DNA from: an uncultured Armatimonadota bacterium | GTDB taxonomy: Bacteria > Armatimonadota > Fimbriimonadia > Fimbriimonadales > Fimbriimonadaceae | DNA: 64,000 nt | Assembly (NCBI GenBank): GCA_903927025.1 | Contig: CAIYLG010000052.1 | Location: 124,001-188,000, forward strand | Reading direction: 5' to 3' | Shown: positions 59,480 through 64,000 of the stretch, one piece after another | Layout: each line of letters begins with the position of its first letter | Position numbering within the stretch: the first letter of the stretch is position 1 | The notes under the pieces: model-generated | Databases searched by the model: none | What the model was told of the DNA's origin: nothing | Seen by the model: only the letters and a program-made list of their open reading frames with translations | Program-made: the position numbers and the translations under genes

Positions 59480-60736
59480 TCACCCAATTCCAACCTGCGC
59501 GGCTTCCCGGATCGCGTCGGCAAAGCGGTCAACTTCGTCCGAAGTGGTGTAGATCTGGGGACTGACACGGATTCCCTGGAACTGTGGATTCTCGATCGGT
59601 GCCACCACGATTCGATGCTCCGACTCAAGCCATTCGGCTAAGTGGGGGCCCTTAATTCCTTCGACTTCCACACTGCAGACTGACCCCGAATGACCGTCTT
59701 TAAGGTTGGTATGGAACCGAACCTTGGCCAGCTCAGAAACCTGGTTGGACCACCGAGACTTCAAATAGTGAAGGCGAGCGGCCTTTCGCTCAATCCCGAT
59801 CATCTCATGAAAGTCCAGCGCCTCCGCAATCGCGTTGTGGACGGCGGCTTGGTGCGTGCCAATCTCCTCGAACTTTCGAATGTCTCCGTACTGTGAAACC
59901 TCGTTGGGCATCAAAGCCCAAAGTGGCTCGATCAGATGCTTTTTGACAAAGAGCATCCCGGTGCCCACGGGCGCCATCAGCCACTTGTGAAGGGAAGTTC
60001 CGTAGTAGTCGCACCCGATTTCGTTAAGTGAGAAATCGAAGTGCGCCACCGCGTGTGCCCCATCCACGACCACCGGGATGCCGCGTGACGCACCCAGTGC
60101 GCAAATCTTCTTGATCGGGAAAATCTCGCCGGTCATAAAAGAGACGTGAGAGGCAAGGATCATGCGAGTGCGGGAGGTGATTCCCTTCTCGATCGCTTCG
60201 ACCACTTCCTCAGAGGTCTGGGGAGCTAGCGGAACGTCAACTCGAACCATCTTGATCCCATCTCGCTTCTCTCGCTGGAGGATCGTGTTGATCATCCGCG
60301 GGTAGTCCTGGCTCGTGGTCAGCAGCTCGTCGCCAGGCGACATGGGCAATCCTTGAAGGCAGGTAATCAGGGATTCGCTTGCGTTTCGCGTGATGGCAAC
60401 TTCTTCTGGGTCGGTATCCAGCAGTTTCGCCAATCGAGTCCGGACCTTCTCGATGACGGGGTCAAGGGTGCGCCACATGTAGATGCTTGGACCCTGATTG
60501 GCGTAGTCAATTTGGCGCTTAAGGCTTTCGGCAACGACCCTCGGAGATGGTGAACACCCGCCGTTGTTAAGGTTGATGAGGCCTGGGTGAAGCGAAAAGG
60601 CAGCCCGAATCTCCGTCCAGAACTCTTCGTCCCGCGCCGCAAGAAACGGATCGGTATCCAGCATAGAGGCGTGGAGCTCCATCACGTCCAATGAGGAGTC
60701 TTTGAAAGCAGCGAAGGCTGGAAGCTGAACTGGCAT
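59480..60736 (-). CDS. class V PLP-dependent aminotransferase
   Basis: 418 residues of the isopenicillin-N-epimerase/cysteine-desulfurase-like branch. LINLNNGGCSPSPRVV starts the fold, TRNASESLITCLQG binds the PLP phosphate, VVDGAHAVAHFDF holds the PLP-contacting Asp and GTSLHKWLMAP the Schiff-base Lys. The extended N-terminus (residues 1-40) is somewhat longer than usual. Substrate unknown; stands alone. Confidence 0.92.
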   Translation of the reverse strand: MPVQLPAFAAFKDSSLDVMELHASMLDTDPFLAARDEEFWTEIRAAFSLHPGLINLNNGGCSPSPRVVAESLKRQIDYANQGPSIYMWRTLDPVIEKVRTRLAKLLDTDPEEVAITRNASESLITCLQGLPMSPGDELLTTSQDYPRMINTILQREKRDGIKMVRVDVPLAPQTSEEVVEAIEKGITSRTRMILASHVSFMTGEIFPIKKICALGASRGIPVVVDGAHAVAHFDFSLNEIGCDYYGTSLHKWLMAPVGTGMLFVKKHLIEPLWALMPNEVSQYGDIRKFEEIGTHQAAVHNAIAEALDFHEMIGIERKAARLHYLKSRWSNQVSELAKVRFHTNLKDGHSGSVCSVEVEGIKGPHLAEWLESEHRIVVAPIENPQFQGIRVSPQIYTTSDEVDRFADAIREAAQVGIG

Positions 60737-60842
60737 TAAGGATGGAGACGAATCGATGGGCCATCCTGAAGCCGATTATTGTCAGCGGCCCAGACATCAC
60801 GATCCAAGCGCTGCTTAGTGGGCTCTTTAGCAGGAATTGCTA

Positions 60843-60854
60843 AGTAAATTTACT
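60843..60854. promoter_or_regulatory. AT-rich palindrome upstream of the NERD-GTPase operon
   Basis: AGTAAATTTACT is a perfect 12-base palindrome in a locally AT-rich stretch between two divergent genes, about 80 bases before the GTPase start. Possible operator; no cognate regulator is identified. Confidence 0.35.
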
Positions 60855-60933
60855 GTGACATTAATCTTGTACAAGCGCTTTGAACGGCAACGTCAACTAG
60901 CCAGACAAGAGATTGACGTATATTAGGAACGCA

Positions 60934-63174
60934 GTGCCATCACATACCACCTTCCCCCCCTCCTTCAGAGCTGAAGCGGAACTTTGGAACGATCTTCTCA
61001 AGCTCGACGACGGCTCTCTGCATCTGTGGTACGGGGTAGCACTGGGTTGGGGAATTGAGGCTCAGATCCTCTTGCTGGATTCTCAAGAGGGTGCCTTCTG
61101 CATCGAAGCCAAGTGTCTTCCGCTGAGCCAGATTCGGTTCTTGGATCTTCAGTCGATCGCTCGTGCCGATGGCGTGGCAAGTGTGGCCCCGTTTGGCCAG
61201 GCGATTGAAGTCACACAGTATTTAGCCTCTGTTCTCGACAAGACCTGGGATGATCGACCTGACATTGTTCCTGTCGCGGCATTCCCGTTGATCAGCCGCT
61301 CGGAGTGGAACACCAGGTTTTGCGATGAACCGATCGGAGAGTACGGTGCGAGGTGTCTCCTAATGGAAGATCTCGCAGATCTGGAAACGCTGCGAATGCG
61401 CCTCAAAGAGATCGCAGAAAAGCCAATTAACGGCCGTACCCGAAGTCGAAAATTTAAAGGTCTGGCTGATGGGGTCTTCTCGACGATGGACACAACTCTT
61501 GTCGGGCGAACGCGGCCGATGGTGGACCCGGCCGACAACTCGGAACCAGATGTACTTTCGCTGCTAGACGAAACGATTAAGGTCGTCAAGGGACCCGGTG
61601 CCGCCTACCATTCTGCTGGCCTCGACTCGCTCGTGCTCTGGAAAACAGCGCTCTCTCATGTGAACGAACGACTTAGGATCAGCGTCGTCGGGGAGTTCAA
61701 GTCAGGCAAATCCTCGCTTATCAACGCTATCCTCGGCTGCGACGCCTGCTACGTTGACGAATTTGAGGCAACCACGATCAACGCGACATACAGGTCGGGT
61801 CCTGCGGAGAAAGTAGAAGTTCTCAACCAGCAGAACATTGAAGAGACGTGGACCCTTCAGGAGTTCTTGGAGCGATGCGCAAACCGTGACCTTGGTGATG
61901 TCCGCCAGGTCGTCGTCACTTTGCCCACAAAGCTCCCATTCGATCTTGTCGACAGTCCTGGATTGGGCACTCGAACTGAGGGGCATGCCGCTGAAGCGGA
62001 AATGGAAATCCGTCGAACCGATCTCCTCCTTTGGACGGTCGACTCGAACGACCCAGGAAGTGCCCGTGAAGGCGCCTTTATTCAGCGAGCCCGAGAGGTG
62101 GGACTGCCCCTCATTGTGCTCCTAACGAAATGCGATCAGCTCGCACCAGACGAAGTCGCAGCGTTAGTGGAATATGTATCCAACGAGACCGGCATCCCTA
62201 AACACGATGTGCTGCCCGTCTCCGCGTACGACCACGCCGCCGGTAAGTCTAAAGAGATTGATCATTTGGTTCAGCGCCTCAACAGTGCGGCACATCAAAA
62301 AGTCGAATTTCAGGCGGATGCCTACGAAGCAAAGCTTCGGGAAGCGATAGACGGGAGCATTTCCACCCTGCGGTTCCTTGTCGAGATCAATGCGCCCAAC
62401 GCACGGTATCTCGCCGCGGAGCGTGGCTATCTCGAAACCAGCGCCCTGGGGATCGGGACTGCCGCGAAGCGAGAGTGGATTCGCGCCCTGCGTGAGGAGT
62501 GCGCCCAAGTCGCCCATTCGATCGCAAGCAAATCGATTGAAGACGCCGACGTTGTGGAACTTATGCTTCGCAAAGCACTTCCCCCAGCTGTGAACCGAGC
62601 GACGACCAATTTCATGCAGACCCTCAGGAAACTCGTGCGTGACGAGTGGCGAAATGCTTTGGAGCAGCGGTGCCGGGACCTAGAGGCACGCCTCACCGAG
62701 TTGACTATCACGCGTCCGGATGCAAAGGCTGACCTCGATTTCCTTCGCGATGAGGCTGAGGCATTCCGCATTCGCGCAGAGGTCGTATTTGCCGAAACGG
62801 ATCCAGCCCCAATCGACAACCGACTCTTGATTGTTGGACTCGGTGCCGCTGCCTCCGTGATCACCGTTTCAATTCTTCCGATCGCCGTTGCTGGCGTCGT
62901 CGCCGCAGTTGCTGTGCGTCAGAAGAAAGGGCTCACCGGAAGCGGAGCCGATTCTGTGATCGCCGCCCACATCGAGGAGGCGCTGATCGCCGGATTCGAA
63001 AAGGTTGCCGACCAATTCGAAAGAGCCATTGAGCGAATCGTCATTGAGGTTGCTCAACGATCTCTGATCACGCTCGTCAACCGGCGCGGCGGACCGGATT
63101 ATCAAACCATACAGGTGATCGAAAGGCGAGGATGCCAGCTAATGGATGACCTCGTCTCCGTCCGACGATGCTGA
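60934..63174 (+). CDS. NERD-domain dynamin-like GTPase
   Basis: 746 residues. Residues 10-120 resemble the nuclease-related NERD domain (WGIEAQILLLDSQEGAFCIEAK, with the conserved acidic residue and ExK). A dynamin-type GTPase follows: GEFKSGKSS (P-loop, about 253-261), LVDSPGLGTRTEG (G3) and LTKCD (G4). Long helices lead to a glycine/alanine-rich hydrophobic pair (LLIVGLGAAASVITVSILPI and VAGVVAAVAV, about 630-661), like the membrane paddle of bacterial dynamins. The GTG at 60934 has AGGA five bases upstream; the TTG at 60913 is weaker. The next GTPase overlaps its end, so they form an operon. Membrane-acting stress or defence protein is an inference. Confidence 0.82.
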   Translation: MPSHTTFPPSFRAEAELWNDLLKLDDGSLHLWYGVALGWGIEAQILLLDSQEGAFCIEAKCLPLSQIRFLDLQSIARADGVASVAPFGQAIEVTQYLASVLDKTWDDRPDIVPVAAFPLISRSEWNTRFCDEPIGEYGARCLLMEDLADLETLRMRLKEIAEKPINGRTRSRKFKGLADGVFSTMDTTLVGRTRPMVDPADNSEPDVLSLLDETIKVVKGPGAAYHSAGLDSLVLWKTALSHVNERLRISVVGEFKSGKSSLINAILGCDACYVDEFEATTINATYRSGPAEKVEVLNQQNIEETWTLQEFLERCANRDLGDVRQVVVTLPTKLPFDLVDSPGLGTRTEGHAAEAEMEIRRTDLLLWTVDSNDPGSAREGAFIQRAREVGLPLIVLLTKCDQLAPDEVAALVEYVSNETGIPKHDVLPVSAYDHAAGKSKEIDHLVQRLNSAAHQKVEFQADAYEAKLREAIDGSISTLRFLVEINAPNARYLAAERGYLETSALGIGTAAKREWIRALREECAQVAHSIASKSIEDADVVELMLRKALPPAVNRATTNFMQTLRKLVRDEWRNALEQRCRDLEARLTELTITRPDAKADLDFLRDEAEAFRIRAEVVFAETDPAPIDNRLLIVGLGAAASVITVSILPIAVAGVVAAVAVRQKKGLTGSGADSVIAAHIEEALIAGFEKVADQFERAIERIVIEVAQRSLITLVNRRGGPDYQTIQVIERRGCQLMDDLVSVRRC

Positions 63175-64000
63175 CCGAGAGTCCACTAAGACGGGTCGTT
63201 TCCACTTTCGATCTCAGAGAGCATGCCGACCGGTTAGATGACCGAGAACGCGATGCGTCTCTTGGCCTAATTGTGATGGTCATAGGGGCTGGCAATTTTG
63301 GCAAGTCCAGCCTTATCAACGCGCTGTGCGGACGGGAGGTCGCACCCGTTTCCGTGATTCCTAAGACGTTTAAAATCGACGTCTTTTCCTACGGCAGAGC
63401 CGGAACAGCACTTGTCCGAAGGGTTGGTGAGGCCCGTCCCAACGAGATGACGACGGAGCATGCCCGGCTCGTCGAGTCGGAGGCGGAGCGGCAGTTCAGC
63501 GACCGCAATCAGGTGCGCCTCGCCGAAATCATCTGGCGATATGAGAACCTCAACCTGCCGAGAGGCATTTCCCTCGTGGACACGCCAGGCATCTCCCAGG
63601 CCATCGGAAGTGGGGCGAAAGGTATTTCGCTCACAACAGTTCTGGGAAGCACATTTGAGGTGGATGAAGTTTGGGCTCGGTGGTTTCACCGCGCAGACCT
63701 TGTGCTGTGGGCGTTTTGTGCGAACAAGATGGAAGATGCCGACACGCAAAGTGCCCTTGAATCTGCACTGAAGCTCTTTGATAAGCCAATCCTTCCTATC
63801 GCCACAAAAGCTGACCTGATTCCCCAGGAGCGGTGGCCCGAAATTCACGAGCGGTTCAATGCCGTGTACGGCCCCATCCTAGGCGAGAGACAGGCTGGTG
63901 AGCTGCAGCTGACCGTGTGTGGAGGGAAGCGCCCAGAACTGTCAGGGACAGGAATCAAGGAACTGCGAGACACCCTGCTTAAAGTCGGCTCAGAAGCAAT
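63168..64000 (+). CDS. second dynamin-like/Era-like GTPase, C-terminus beyond window
   Basis: At least 277 residues. GAGNFGKSSLINALCG is the P-loop, a threonine in PKTFKID could be G2, LVDTPGISQAIG is G3 and ATKADLIP is G4. The ATG at 63168 overlaps the stop of the NERD-GTPase gene, indicating coupled translation. Between G1 and G3 it has an insertion of about 70 residues (TTEHARLVESEAERQFSDRN), and after G3 another (EVDEVWARWFHRADLVLWAFC). Pairing of two different GTPases is typical of heteromeric bacterial dynamin systems. Confidence 0.8.
   Translation, partial: MLTESPLRRVVSTFDLREHADRLDDRERDASLGLIVMVIGAGNFGKSSLINALCGREVAPVSVIPKTFKIDVFSYGRAGTALVRRVGEARPNEMTTEHARLVESEAERQFSDRNQVRLAEIIWRYENLNLPRGISLVDTPGISQAIGSGAKGISLTTVLGSTFEVDEVWARWFHRADLVLWAFCANKMEDADTQSALESALKLFDKPILPIATKADLIPQERWPEIHERFNAVYGPILGERQAGELQLTVCGGKRPELSGTGIKELRDTLLKVGSEA

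Overview
The window looks like bacterial chromosome from the Armatimonadota, probably near Fimbriimonas. The main evidence is two class-III pseudopilins (45245-46033 and 22415-23314) that share an almost identical N-terminus beginning [18 protein letters not shown] and carry an H-X9-DG-like C-terminal motif, a family greatly expanded in that phylum and in planctomycetes. GC content is moderate to high, genes are dense and short operons alternate between strands. I found no tRNA, rRNA, CRISPR array, transposase or integrase.

Layout. 1-7.5 kb: a partial DUF5060/cellulase-type glycosidase, a phosphofructokinase with PPi-type active-site signatures, a CelD-type acetyltransferase, a family 2 glycosyltransferase, ATP-dependent PEP carboxykinase and a tandem pair of GYF-domain membrane proteins. 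7.6-13.7 kb: an old-yellow-enzyme reductase, a PP2C phosphatase with an FHA protein, a secreted M1 aminopeptidase, YraN and RNase HII. 13.7-19.9 kb: a beta-lactamase-like hydrolase and a sugar ABC importer without its ATPase, divergent from a GH42 beta-galactosidase. 19.9-23.3 kb: a pilin and secretion-type cluster (pseudopilins, TPR-sulfotransferase, CxxCH protein, small lipoprotein). 23.5-31.5 kb: DinB, a CxxCH/DUF2231 fusion, a GMC oxidoreductase, an S10 peptidase, a TolB-like propeller and a Gfo/Idh oxidoreductase. 31.5-39.9 kb: sugar or polyol dehydrogenases, a YbjQ-domain operon, a nitroreductase, an orphan ECF sigma factor, an isoprenylcysteine methyltransferase homologue and OsmC. 40-43.2 kb: MaeB malic enzyme and a proline iminopeptidase. 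44-51 kb: a polysaccharide-utilisation region made of a LacI regulator with twin operators, a pseudopilin, a small membrane protein, a GH30-like glycanase with a ricin lectin, and a heparinase II/III-like lyase. 51-60.7 kb: a desaturase, a giant Ig/PQQ-propeller protein, TrmO, an ACT-DUF5612 protein, a TlpA thioredoxin and a class V aminotransferase. 60.9-64 kb: a NERD-dynamin-like GTPase overlapping a second GTPase that runs off the window.

How it fits together. The organism seems to be a saprophyte that degrades plant or microbial polysaccharides and peptides outside the cell, imports sugars by ABC transport, and runs central metabolism with PEPCK, MaeB and probably a PPi-linked phosphofructokinase. 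The least explained signals are: a hairpin repeat family whose arms vary while staying paired (27.2 and 56.4 kb); a repeated pseudopilin-hairpin-small-protein module; two genes (1467 and 39983) with no ordinary start codon but a good Shine-Dalgarno before ATC or ATT; oxidoreductases lacking their family's catalytic lysine; a four-domain YbjQ operon; and the NERD/dynamin GTPase pair, which is the best candidate for an undescribed multi-gene system. All functions are predictions from reading the sequence.
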